Positions 44,150 through 53,513 of a DNA stretch of 57,113 nucleotides are shown here, piece after piece. The notes beneath the pieces were generated by a model. The model made no database searches. It was not told the origin of the DNA and saw only the letters and a list, made by a program, of their open reading frames with translations. Position 1 is the stretch's first letter. Each line of letters opens with the position of its first letter. The translations under genes were made by a program, and so were the position numbers. The DNA comes from Microcaldota archaeon. Its GTDB lineage: Archaea; Micrarchaeota; Micrarchaeia; Micrarchaeales; CABMGC01. The stretch lies in assembly GCA_028866835.1 (NCBI GenBank), contig JAGWHJ010000005.1:1-57113 (forward strand). The letters are read 5' to 3'.

Positions 44150-44782
44150 ATGGGTAGTGTAAACTATGGGCATAGGAATGAGAAGCAGCTCAGGAAGACC
44201 ATCGCGAAGATGCTCGAAGAGGCATGTTTCGCCGCTCAGGACCCGCGCATAACTGAGGACCTCTGCAAGGCGGTGCACCTCCTCGTGGAGGGGTATGCAA
44301 ACTGCAGGGAGTTCGGGCGCACGGGGCTGAAGCGCAGATGGTACGAGGCAACGGCATACATATCGCAGGAAAGGATCGAGTGCGAACTCGTACAGGGTGT
44401 GGCGGGCTCTTCGCCGCCATGCCGCACGGCCCAGCCAGCCTCCTGGCGCTCAGCCAGGGCTCTCCTGCACGACGCACCGGCCGTTCTGGAGCGCGCAGCC
44501 CAACTTCCCGGCAAGCATATAGTCCGGGCATATCTCCGCCTTTGGATAAGTCAGCGAATACTGCTGGGACAGCTCGACCTTGTAAGCCATGTTCGGGCAT
44601 ATGAACTGGTTCGGGACGTTGTTGTCGCAGCCGCTTATCAGCTGCAGGTAGCACTGCGAGGCAGAAGTGGCGTTGAACACGGACTGGTTTACCGTGAACC
44701 CGTTCTTCTCGGCGTTCTGCACCTCCTGCTGCGCGCTGACGGCAACTATGGTCTGGTTCACGGTGGTCGAGCTGCTGGATGA
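44150..44782 (+). CDS. Hypothetical protein; C-terminal half questionable because of antisense overlap
   Basis: In-frame ATG at 44150 with MGSVNYGHRNEKQLRKTIAKMLEEACFAAQDPRITEDLCKAVHLLVEGYANCREFG; after about residue 85 the composition looks antisense. Confidence 0.4.
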   Translation: MGSVNYGHRNEKQLRKTIAKMLEEACFAAQDPRITEDLCKAVHLLVEGYANCREFGRTGLKRRWYEATAYISQERIECELVQGVAGSSPPCRTAQPASWRSARALLHDAPAVLERAAQLPGKHIVRAYLRLWISQRILLGQLDLVSHVRAYELVRDVVVAAAYQLQVALRGRSGVEHGLVYREPVLLGVLHLLLRADGNYGLVHGGRAAG

Positions 44783-44908
44783 GGCATTGGAAGTGGTCGT
44801 GCTCGTGCTCTGCTGCGCGGAGCCCACAAGGTAGAAGATTATGAATATCGTGATTATCCCTATGGCTAGAATCGACAGTATCACTGTGAGCGGGTCCCTG
44901 CCATCCAT
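44450..44908 (-). CDS. Membrane-anchored secreted protein (small, Ser/Thr-rich)
   Basis: 152 aa; MDGRDPLTVILSILAIGIITIFIIFYLVGSAQQSTSTTTSNASSSSSTTVNQT. Confidence 0.7.
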   Translation of the reverse strand: MDGRDPLTVILSILAIGIITIFIIFYLVGSAQQSTSTTTSNASSSSSTTVNQTIVAVSAQQEVQNAEKNGFTVNQSVFNATSASQCYLQLISGCDNNVPNQFICPNMAYKVELSQQYSLTYPKAEICPDYMLAGKLGCALQNGRCVVQESPG

Positions 44909-44962
44909 AATACAATGTCTACAAGAAACAATATAAATAAGGCGTTACCAGCTATCTAAACT

Positions 44963-45535
44963 ATGAACAAGAGGGGCGAAGGCGGTGCGATCACTGGCGA
45001 GGCACCGGCATGGCTTCTGTGCTACGACATGCTGATAAAGGTAAAGGACGAGCTCACGCTCGAGGCCATAGACATACTCCACGACGAGATAAAGGCCAAG
45101 CACATCGACATCACAGGTTATGTCTCCCTGCTGCCCGACAAGTCCGATGAGCTGCAGCGTGACATGTACATAATAAACAACCTCCTGATCAGGGAGAACG
45201 AGATAAGGGAGCAATACGCAGCGTACCTCGAAGACAGCTCAGGTACTACTGACGGGAAGGAACTCGCAAGGGCCGAGGAGCTGAAGAGGTTCCTTCTCGC
45301 GCTCGATGCCATCTCGATGCTCATGGGCTACAGCAGGCTCGTGGCGAAATGGGCCGAGGACACAGGTGAGTTCTACGATTCTTCGGATCCTGCCGAGATA
45401 GTCAGGAGGACGATGGAGCCGGAGGGGCAGAGGCGCCAGCTGGCCGAGTACATACTCTCCAGCGCAAAGTTCAGGAAGAGCGATGCGCTCAGCGAGGATG
45501 AATTCGAGATAATAAGGAGGTCATTGAGGTCATAG
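44963..45535 (+). CDS. Hypothetical protein
   Basis: 190 aa, charged/helical, ATG start. Confidence 0.65.
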   Translation: MNKRGEGGAITGEAPAWLLCYDMLIKVKDELTLEAIDILHDEIKAKHIDITGYVSLLPDKSDELQRDMYIINNLLIRENEIREQYAAYLEDSSGTTDGKELARAEELKRFLLALDAISMLMGYSRLVAKWAEDTGEFYDSSDPAEIVRRTMEPEGQRRQLAEYILSSAKFRKSDALSEDEFEIIRRSLRS

Positions 45536-45582
45536 CAACGTTTAAATACCCAGCCCCATAGTATTAGTAATGGGTATGTTTC

Positions 45583-46308
45583 ATGGGAGAAAAACCGAAA
45601 CTTGTATTCGTATTGGTATTTCTAGGCGCGCTCGCGATTCTATACGGCTCAGTGAATCTTATATACCAGGCGAACGGCATGGTAGGCGGCATCATAGGCA
45701 TATTCGGCGGACTCCTTTCGCTGCTCTCGTCCATAATGCTTTACAGCAGCAAGGAGGCGACGGTCAAGCAGTGGTCGAGCATCGCGCTGCTTGCAGCATT
45801 CCTGAGCACTGCGGCATTCTATAACATCTATCTCGGCTTTTCGTTCGTCATAATAGGCAGCATCCTCGGCCTGACGCACCAGGATGTGATAGTAGGAAAG
45901 GAGATATTCATAGTTACACTGCTCGGAGGAATAGCGCTCTTCATAGGCTCCATATTCCTGATAAGCACCAGCGGCTCCCTGCTCATAATAGAGACCGGGC
46001 TCATAGGCGCGCTTCTCGGCATCTTCGTGATAATGAACGCCACCAAGCTCTACGGCAGCACGCCAGAATTCATACAGAGGATCTCGCTCTCGATACTCAT
46101 CATCGGCGTGATAAGCCTCTCCGTAGACCTTCTCTCAATATCGCTTGCGATACGCGCCGTCCTGCCCATAGGCATAGCCGTCGGCACAATACTCACCATA
46201 ACGGGCAGCTACTCCGGCTCGATCCTGCCGAACATCTATGAGCACAACAGGAAGAGGGAGGCTGCAGCCAGCAAGAAGGGCGCAAGAAGGACGGGCAGAA
46301 GGCGCTGA
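45583..46308 (+). CDS. Multi-TM protein of unknown function
   Basis: 241 aa, about 7 hydrophobic segments, basic C-terminal tail KKGARRTGRRR. Confidence 0.7.
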   Translation: MGEKPKLVFVLVFLGALAILYGSVNLIYQANGMVGGIIGIFGGLLSLLSSIMLYSSKEATVKQWSSIALLAAFLSTAAFYNIYLGFSFVIIGSILGLTHQDVIVGKEIFIVTLLGGIALFIGSIFLISTSGSLLIIETGLIGALLGIFVIMNATKLYGSTPEFIQRISLSILIIGVISLSVDLLSISLAIRAVLPIGIAVGTILTITGSYSGSILPNIYEHNRKREAAASKKGARRTGRRR

Positions 46309-46311
46309 CTG

Positions 46312-47139
46312 ATGCTTAGGATAGGATACCATGTCTCCATAGCGAAGGGCCTGGACCTCGCATTCGACAGGGCGAAGGCGGTCGGCTGCACAGCGATGCA
46401 GTTGTTTGTATCCAACCCCAGAGGATGGAGCGTTGACAGGCCCGGAGCGGCCGTTGAGAAAGCATTCTCAGCGAAGAGGCGGGAATTCGACATCGTTCCT
46501 GTAGCACATATGCCATACCTGCCGAATCTCGCATCCTCGAATCCCATGATATCCTCAAGATCAATCCTTTCGCTTAGGTCAAACCTATCGTCATGCAACT
46601 CGCTTGGCATAGGATATCTAGTGGCGCATCTCGGGAGCCACATGGGCAACGGGAAGGAGAAGGGCATCTCTAACATAATCGATGCGCTTGACAGGGTAGC
46701 CGACGATGTAGGCAGCGTGAGGATACTGCTCGAGAACCAGGCGGGGCACAGGAACAGCATAGGCGCGGACCTCAACGACCTCTCGGAGATACACGACAGG
46801 GCCTCGATTGCGAGGGCTGGGAAGCTGGGCTTCTGCCTCGACACATGCCACCTCTTCGCGGCCGGATACGACATAAGGAAGGCCGATGCGATCGATGTCA
46901 TAAAGAAGGACATCGGCCTGAATCTGGTCCATGTGCTTCACATGAACGACGCAAAATTCGAGCTCGGCTCAGGAAAGGACAGGCACGAGAACATAGGCTT
47001 CGGCCTCATAGGGAGGGAGGGCTTCCGCGTCTTTCTCGCTAATGGCGAGATACGGAAGAAGGTGCTGATACTCGAAACTCCGGCGAACGCGGAGCTGAAG
47101 CCAGGATACGAGCTCCGGATCCTCAAGGGCATGGCGTAA
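46312..47139 (+). CDS. nfo: Endonuclease IV (AP endonuclease)
   Basis: 275 aa; LRIGYHVSIAKGLDLAFDRAKAVGCTAMQLFVSNPRGW; LLENQAGHRNSIGADL; CLDTCHLFAAGYD; VLHMNDAK...DRHENIGFGLIG. Confidence 0.95.
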   Translation: MLRIGYHVSIAKGLDLAFDRAKAVGCTAMQLFVSNPRGWSVDRPGAAVEKAFSAKRREFDIVPVAHMPYLPNLASSNPMISSRSILSLRSNLSSCNSLGIGYLVAHLGSHMGNGKEKGISNIIDALDRVADDVGSVRILLENQAGHRNSIGADLNDLSEIHDRASIARAGKLGFCLDTCHLFAAGYDIRKADAIDVIKKDIGLNLVHVLHMNDAKFELGSGKDRHENIGFGLIGREGFRVFLANGEIRKKVLILETPANAELKPGYELRILKGMA

Positions 47140-47161
47140 AGATTTCAGCATCTGCAGACTG

Positions 47162-48802
47162 GTGATTCTTATGCTGTGGTTCAAAAAGGACGAGAATACG
47201 GTAGGCGAGATAAGGAGCAGGCTTTCTTTGGGCAGATTTTTTGCCGGCATGCCTGCTTGGCGCTGGAAAAGGGTGCGCTTCAGAAGGCTCTCCATAGATC
47301 CAGGCAGGGGCATAAACCCGCACATCGTCATAGTTGGCGAGAGCGGCAGCGGGAAGTCGAGCCTCTGCAGGCTCATCGCAAGCAGCATCGCAAGGAGCGG
47401 CGCGCACGTTGCGATACTGGATCCGCACAACGAGTACCTAGGCCTTGCGGAGCGTATAGGCGCGCGCGTGTACGACGCGTCGTACAACGCGATAAACCTC
47501 TTCGATCTAGATGGCATGGAGGAGAAGGAGAGGGCGAGCGAGATCATGGGCCTCTGCAAGAGGATCTTCAGGCTCGGCGAGGTCCAGGGCTACACGCTCT
47601 ACAGGTGCATAATGTACACGTACATGGTGGCCGGCAGCAGGGGCAGGGTGCCGAACATGAACGACCTGCTCTTCACGATAAAGGCATTCAGGAGGAATGC
47701 GAAGGCAGGAGAAGCGGCAGTGCTTGAGGGCCTTGAGCGTAGGATCTCGCTCATAGCCGGCGGCACAAGCGCAAGGCCCGCGAGCATGGACAAGGTCATA
47801 GGAGGAAACAGCGTCTTCCTGCTCTCCAAACTCCACACTGGCGAGGCGCAGACGGTGTACATGGAAGGCTTCCTGAGGAAGGTCTATGCTAGGATGCTCT
47901 CCCTGGAGAAGAGCGGGCATGCGAGGCTCTATATAGTCATAGACGAGGCTGGAAAGCTTGGAGACAACCCGGTACTGGGCAAGCTCGCTGCCGAAGGGAG
48001 GAAGTACGGCATAGGGGTTGTTGCGATAGCGCAGCGCGCGAAGAGCATAGACGCCAACATGCGCAACAACGCATCGCTCTTCATCTCCTTCTATCAGCGC
48101 GAACCGGAGGAGCTGAACTACGTAGCGAACTTCGTGTCGGGAGGCAACGAGCTGGGCAGGTTCATCGAGGTCAAGAGGGCGATAAGGAACCTAGGGAGGG
48201 GAAGCGCGGTCGTGCTGAGCCAGAGCTTCAGGGAGCCCCTTGTCGTGGACTTTGACAGCATAGAGGTGCCTGCAACGAACCTTGAGTTCAGCATAGTTGA
48301 CGCATCGACAAAGGCGATAAGCGAGGGCGAGCTGTTGAGAAGGCTCCGCGCTGAAGGCAGGAAGAGTGGCGAGATAGACGAGGTGATAAGCAGGCTGATC
48401 CTTGAAGGGACGTTGCAGCGGCACGCGGTAAAGTCTGGAACGGAATACGATGGCAACTGGTACATCTCGATGCAGAGGAACAGCGCGGAGCATGACGTAT
48501 GCGTCGCCATAATAAGCAGGCATCTCTCGTCGCTCAAGATTCCGAACAGGATATACAACAGCTCCTACGGGCCTGACGTGATAGCCTATTCCAACGGGCG
48601 GAAGATAGCGATAGAGTACGAGACAGGGACGAAAAGCCCGGAGCAGACGGGGAGGATGGTAAACTTCAGGAGGGGCGCATACGCCTCGGTAACGATAGTT
48701 GCCAACGACCGATTCTACGCCAAATACCTGGGCATCGATGGCGCCCGCATCGTAAGGCTATCGGACATCCTGAATGCCAGGTCCATTGACATCCTGGGGT
48801 AA
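47162..48802 (+). CDS. HerA/VirB4-like ATPase with C-terminal PD-(D/E)xK-like region
   Basis: 546 aa; Walker A GESGSGKSSL, LDPHNEYLGL, Walker B LYIVIDEAGKL; C-terminal GPDVIAYSNGRKIAIEYETG. Confidence 0.8.
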   Translation: MILMLWFKKDENTVGEIRSRLSLGRFFAGMPAWRWKRVRFRRLSIDPGRGINPHIVIVGESGSGKSSLCRLIASSIARSGAHVAILDPHNEYLGLAERIGARVYDASYNAINLFDLDGMEEKERASEIMGLCKRIFRLGEVQGYTLYRCIMYTYMVAGSRGRVPNMNDLLFTIKAFRRNAKAGEAAVLEGLERRISLIAGGTSARPASMDKVIGGNSVFLLSKLHTGEAQTVYMEGFLRKVYARMLSLEKSGHARLYIVIDEAGKLGDNPVLGKLAAEGRKYGIGVVAIAQRAKSIDANMRNNASLFISFYQREPEELNYVANFVSGGNELGRFIEVKRAIRNLGRGSAVVLSQSFREPLVVDFDSIEVPATNLEFSIVDASTKAISEGELLRRLRAEGRKSGEIDEVISRLILEGTLQRHAVKSGTEYDGNWYISMQRNSAEHDVCVAIISRHLSSLKIPNRIYNSSYGPDVIAYSNGRKIAIEYETGTKSPEQTGRMVNFRRGAYASVTIVANDRFYAKYLGIDGARIVRLSDILNARSIDILG

Positions 48803-48832
48803 AATTTTATATAATCAATGGTATAATTAATT

Positions 48833-50032
48833 ATGGAGGGATTGAGAACCGTCACCCGTGGCAGGAAGCTTGATCCAACATCGGAAAGGCTGATTCCTGA
48901 ACTAACTCCTGCTGTAACTCCCGTCAATAAGGTCATGACTTTAGAGGAGGCTCTGGACCGGACCGCAGAGCTTGCGGAGAAGGCATTAAGCCGCGGGACT
49001 TTCGGCGTCGCTGGGCTTCTGACAGGGCCCGGCGGAATGGTCTATGCAGAGGCGATGAACATGACGCAGAGGAAAGGAAAGCCCTACGATCCGACAGGGC
49101 ACGTGGAGAGGCAGCTCATAGACTGGTACTTCGAAGCCGCGAGAGCAGGGGCGAAGCTGCCTCCGCCCGGGCATATGCTCATACTCTCGTCCCTGGACCC
49201 CTGTGCGATGTGCTCGGGTTCCACCATAAAGGCGGGATTCAAGACAGTTGCGATAGACTTAGACGGCGGCGAGGCGGGCATACACGACGTCCATGGACTG
49301 CCGCACAGGATGCCCAGGGAGCTCTGGGCGGTTGCGGAATCGAGCATACATCTCATAACCTCCAGGTCTGGCCGCGCCCTTCTTTCACGGCAGTTCCCTG
49401 AATCGGAGGCGCCTGGCCCAAAAAGGCTGAGCGGCATCATAGAGAGATGCAGGAATGCGTTCGAGCATTCGTACCTGCAGATGCTTTATGGCCTCGAGAA
49501 GAACCGCAACGGCGCAGCAGGGGACCTCAGGACGCTGCTGCGCGACCTTCACTCGGAATTGCCCGACACGCTGGAGATCCCGCCAGCCGAGATACATACG
49601 GTTGCTGGAGGCAACCGGAGAGTCATTGAGGGCCTCCTTGGCGATGAAAGGGTGTGCCTCATAGACCCTCACGGCAGGCCGCTTCTGATTGCGAGGGGCA
49701 GGGAAGAGCTGTCACCGATAAGGATAGCCGTCATAGAGCTTGTGAGGAGCTACTCTCAGTTCCGAAGCCATGTGCACGACAGCCATGGCATAGACATGCC
49801 AGGCATGAAGAGCCTATCGGTGCTCATGAGAGATGCGCCAGCCACCCCAATCGATGCTTTCCACCAGCTCGGTTCGATGGGCACATTCGTTCTTGAGAAA
49901 GGGCATGAGGGAGGCATGCCGCTGTTAGCATACCTGAACGGCGATGACGGCAGGATCAGGAGATACGCAGGCGCATTGCCTCCGCACTACACCAGGCACG
50001 AGGGCTTCTTTGCGGGGACGTTGCCTTTCTAG
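48833..50032 (+). CDS. Zinc-dependent nucleoside/nucleotide deaminase-like protein with long C-terminal extension
   Basis: 399 aa; HVERQLIDWYF and SSLDPCAMCSGSTIKAG Zn-deaminase motifs; about 230 aa C-terminal region not recognised. Confidence 0.75.
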   Translation: MEGLRTVTRGRKLDPTSERLIPELTPAVTPVNKVMTLEEALDRTAELAEKALSRGTFGVAGLLTGPGGMVYAEAMNMTQRKGKPYDPTGHVERQLIDWYFEAARAGAKLPPPGHMLILSSLDPCAMCSGSTIKAGFKTVAIDLDGGEAGIHDVHGLPHRMPRELWAVAESSIHLITSRSGRALLSRQFPESEAPGPKRLSGIIERCRNAFEHSYLQMLYGLEKNRNGAAGDLRTLLRDLHSELPDTLEIPPAEIHTVAGGNRRVIEGLLGDERVCLIDPHGRPLLIARGREELSPIRIAVIELVRSYSQFRSHVHDSHGIDMPGMKSLSVLMRDAPATPIDAFHQLGSMGTFVLEKGHEGGMPLLAYLNGDDGRIRRYAGALPPHYTRHEGFFAGTLPF

Positions 50033-50095
50033 AACGCGGCTTTCGTAGATAACTTTTAAGAACGTATCTTGGCTAATTCTCGCTGTGGTGATGTG

Positions 50096-51517
50096 ATGGA
50101 CAAAGACGATAGGATAGGATACGCCATAGACGTGATAAAGAGCAACGGCATAAAGTGGGTTGACCTGCAATTCACGGACCTCCTTGGGAGGCTGCAGCAC
50201 GTGACCGTGCCTGCAGACCAGTTCGACAGGGAGGCGTTCAGCGAGGGATTCGGCAAGCTCGACGGCAGCAGCATAAAGGGCTTCACCGAGATATACGAGA
50301 GCGACATGGTCCTTATGCCGATACCGGAAAGCGTCAGGCCCATACCTTGGGCACCTGGGGTTGCAAGGATAACGGTTGAGATACACAGGGGCGCGAAGTC
50401 CGGCAGGTTCGAGAGGGATCCGAGGGGCATAGCGGAGAAGGCCGAGACGCATCAGAAGGAGCTCGGCTACACAAGCTACTTCGGTCCGGAGCCTGAGTTC
50501 TTCATCTTCGATTCCGTTAACCTCGACATCGCGCAGCCGAGCTCGGGCACGGGATACAAGATACACTCGAACGAGGCGCCGTGGGAGAACGCGGGCGGAT
50601 ACATAATAAGGCACAAGGAGGGATATTACCCTGCTGAGCCCATAGACAGGATGAGCGCCATAAGGATGGAGATAATAACACTTCTTAAGGAGAACTTCGG
50701 CTTCCAGATAGAGGCCGCGCACCACGAGGTTGCCACCGCAGGGCAGTGCGAGATAAACTTCAGGTACTCAACGCTTGTTGACACGGCAGACAAGCTCCAG
50801 ATGCTCAAATACGTGGTGAGGAACATCGCGCACAGCCACGGCATGATCGCTACGTTCATGCCGAAGCCGATGTTCGGCGACAACGGCAACGGGATGCACA
50901 CCCATTTCAGCATATGGACGCTCAACCAGAAGAACATGATGTACGACAAGGACGACCATTACGCGGAGCTGAGCAGGGAGGGAAGGCACGTGATTGGTGG
51001 CATCCTCAAGCATGCGCCGGCGCTCTCGGCGATAATATCGCCGACTGTCAACAGCTACCACCGCCTGATACCGGGCTTCGAGGCCCCCGTGTACCTCGCG
51101 TGGAGCAGGTCGAACAGGAGCGCAGTGATAAGGGTGCCTACATATTACAAAGGAATTGAAAAGGCGAAGAGGATAGAGTACAGGGCTCCGGATCCGACCT
51201 GCAACCCGTACCTGGCCTTCTCGGCGATCCTCATGGCAGGGCTCGATGGATTGAAGAACAAGGTCGAACCAGGTGACCCGGTGATCGATGAGAGCATATA
51301 CGAGATGACAGTGGCGAAGAGGAAGGAGCTCGGCATAAGGGAGATACCGAAGAGCCTTGACCAGGCCCTCGATGCACTTGAAGCTGACCACGAATTCCTA
51401 AAGCCCGTCTTCAGCAGCGCTCTTCTCGATACATACATAGATCTCAAGAGGGACGAGTGCAGGATGATAGCGTCCTACCCGCATCCGATGGAGCTCTACC
51501 AGTACCTTGACGGCTAG
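50096..51517 (+). CDS. glnA: Glutamine synthetase
   Basis: [69 protein letters not shown]. Confidence 0.96.
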   Translation: MDKDDRIGYAIDVIKSNGIKWVDLQFTDLLGRLQHVTVPADQFDREAFSEGFGKLDGSSIKGFTEIYESDMVLMPIPESVRPIPWAPGVARITVEIHRGAKSGRFERDPRGIAEKAETHQKELGYTSYFGPEPEFFIFDSVNLDIAQPSSGTGYKIHSNEAPWENAGGYIIRHKEGYYPAEPIDRMSAIRMEIITLLKENFGFQIEAAHHEVATAGQCEINFRYSTLVDTADKLQMLKYVVRNIAHSHGMIATFMPKPMFGDNGNGMHTHFSIWTLNQKNMMYDKDDHYAELSREGRHVIGGILKHAPALSAIISPTVNSYHRLIPGFEAPVYLAWSRSNRSAVIRVPTYYKGIEKAKRIEYRAPDPTCNPYLAFSAILMAGLDGLKNKVEPGDPVIDESIYEMTVAKRKELGIREIPKSLDQALDALEADHEFLKPVFSSALLDTYIDLKRDECRMIASYPHPMELYQYLDG

Positions 51518-51565
51518 GTAAAATTAAATAGTTTGGTCTTGTAATAAGTTCTTGCGTGATTAGAG

Positions 51566-52435
51566 ATGAGCAAAGACACGGTTACGATTGGCCTCATACA
51601 GATGAGCGTAGGTACCGATACGAGCGCAAACCTTGAAAAGGCAGTAAAGAGGATACGCGAAGCTGCGAAGAAAGGAGCGGAGATAGTCTGCCTGCCTGAG
51701 CTCTTCAGATCAGAGTACTTCTGCAAGGAGGAAGAGACCGAGAAGTTCAAGCTTGCCGAAACCATACCAGGCGAGACCACAGAGGCGCTTTCGAAGATCG
51801 CGAAGGAACTCGGCGTTGTCGTAATAGCGGGCATATTCGAGAAGCGGGCGCGAGGCTTATACCACAACTCAGCGGTGATAATAGATGCGGACGGCTCTAT
51901 CGCTGGAAAGTACAGGAAGATGCACATACCCGACGACCCGCACTTCTACGAGAAGTTCTATTTCTCGCCGGGCGACCTCGGCTTCAAGGCGTGCCAGACT
52001 AGATACGGGAAGGTTGGTATACTCATCTGCTGGGACCAATGGTATCCGGAAGCGGCAAGGCTTACCGCGCTTCTCGGCGCGCAGATCATATTCTACCCGA
52101 CCGCGATAGGCTGGCTGTCAGGTGAGGAGACCAGCTCCAAGGACATGGAGTACGCATGGGAGACGATACAAAGAAGCCATGGGATTGCAAACGGCGTGTT
52201 CATTGCCTCCGTGAACAGGGTGGGAATGGAAGGCAACATGAGATTCTGGGGCTCATCGTTCGTGTCAGGCCCTTTCGGAGAGACGCTGGCCAAGGCGGGC
52301 AAGGACGAGGAGATTCTCATAGCAAAATGCGACATGGACAGAATTGACGACACGAGGCATAACTGGCCTTTCCTTAGGGACAGGAGGATAGATGCGTACA
52401 AAGGGATTGCATCAAGGTTCCTCGAAGATGAATAA
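51566..52435 (+). CDS. aguB: Carbon-nitrogen hydrolase, N-carbamoylputrescine amidase
   Basis: 289 aa; nitrilase triad regions LPELFRSEYFC, KYRKMHIPDDPHFYEKFYFSPGD, GILICWDQWYPEAAR. Confidence 0.9.
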   Translation: MSKDTVTIGLIQMSVGTDTSANLEKAVKRIREAAKKGAEIVCLPELFRSEYFCKEEETEKFKLAETIPGETTEALSKIAKELGVVVIAGIFEKRARGLYHNSAVIIDADGSIAGKYRKMHIPDDPHFYEKFYFSPGDLGFKACQTRYGKVGILICWDQWYPEAARLTALLGAQIIFYPTAIGWLSGEETSSKDMEYAWETIQRSHGIANGVFIASVNRVGMEGNMRFWGSSFVSGPFGETLAKAGKDEEILIAKCDMDRIDDTRHNWPFLRDRRIDAYKGIASRFLEDE

Positions 52436-52448
52436 CCAAGTGACATAA

Positions 52449-53513
52449 ATGACTGAGACGCCTTTTTCACTCGGCTACAAAATGCCTGCGGAGTGGGAGG
52501 AGCATGATGCAACCTGGCTTTCATGGCCAAAGGACCCCGAGAGCTTTCCTGAGGAGATCCTGCCAAGGGTCGAGGATTCCTACATCAGGATGATAGACGC
52601 TTTGCACAGGAACGAGAGGGTATGCCTTCTGGTTGATGATGAAAAATCCGAAAGGCGCGTGGCCCAGTTGCTCAAATCAAACGGCATAGACAGCACCAAT
52701 ATTGCCATGCACAGAATTCCTACAAGCGACGTGTGGTTCAGGGACTACGGCCCCATATTCGTGACAAAGAAGGGCGGGGTGGCGTTTACACGCTGGAGAT
52801 TCAATGCGTGGGGCGGCAAGTACGAGGAGCTGAAGCGCGACGCGCAGATTCCTGACAAGATTCCGTTGGGAGGCATACGCGGCTTCAACGTGCAGATGGT
52901 CCTTGAGGGCGGCTCGATAGACATGAACGGGCTCGGGACGTGCCTGACTACGGAGCAGTGCCTGCTCAATAGTAACAGGAATCCGAGCATGGGCAAGTCG
53001 CAGATAGAGAAGAACCTCGCAGATTACCTTGGTGCAACTAACATAATCTGGCTGAAGAGTGGCATAGAAGGAGACGACACCGATGGCCATGTGGACGATC
53101 TGGCGAGATTCGTGAACAGGGACACGGTGGTTTGCGCCGTAGAGTCGAACCATCGAGATGACAATTACAATGCACTGAAGGACAACTATGCGATACTTGA
53201 GCAGGCAAAAGACCAGGACGGGAAGAAGCTGAAGGTGGTACAGATCCCGATGCCAGGAAAGGTGCTGTACAATGGCCAAAGGCTTCCCGCAAGCTACGCC
53301 AACTTCTACATCGCAAACAAGACAGTGCTCGTGCCCATATTCGACGATCCGAACGACCAAAAGGCGCTTGGAATACTGGGAAAGCTCTTCCCTGAAAGGA
53401 AGGTTGTAGGAATCAACTGCAGGGACCTTGTTTACGGCTTCGGCTCGATACACTGCGTCACGCAGCAGCAGCCCAAGACCCCCCGAGTGGATTCAGATCT
53501 TGGTGTTGGATAG
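52449..53513 (+). CDS. aguA: Agmatine deiminase
   Basis: 354 aa; PAEWEEHDATWLSWP, WFRDYGPIFV, DDTDGHVDDLARFV, GSIHCVTQQQP. Confidence 0.94.
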   Translation: MTETPFSLGYKMPAEWEEHDATWLSWPKDPESFPEEILPRVEDSYIRMIDALHRNERVCLLVDDEKSERRVAQLLKSNGIDSTNIAMHRIPTSDVWFRDYGPIFVTKKGGVAFTRWRFNAWGGKYEELKRDAQIPDKIPLGGIRGFNVQMVLEGGSIDMNGLGTCLTTEQCLLNSNRNPSMGKSQIEKNLADYLGATNIIWLKSGIEGDDTDGHVDDLARFVNRDTVVCAVESNHRDDNYNALKDNYAILEQAKDQDGKKLKVVQIPMPGKVLYNGQRLPASYANFYIANKTVLVPIFDDPNDQKALGILGKLFPERKVVGINCRDLVYGFGSIHCVTQQQPKTPRVDSDLGVG

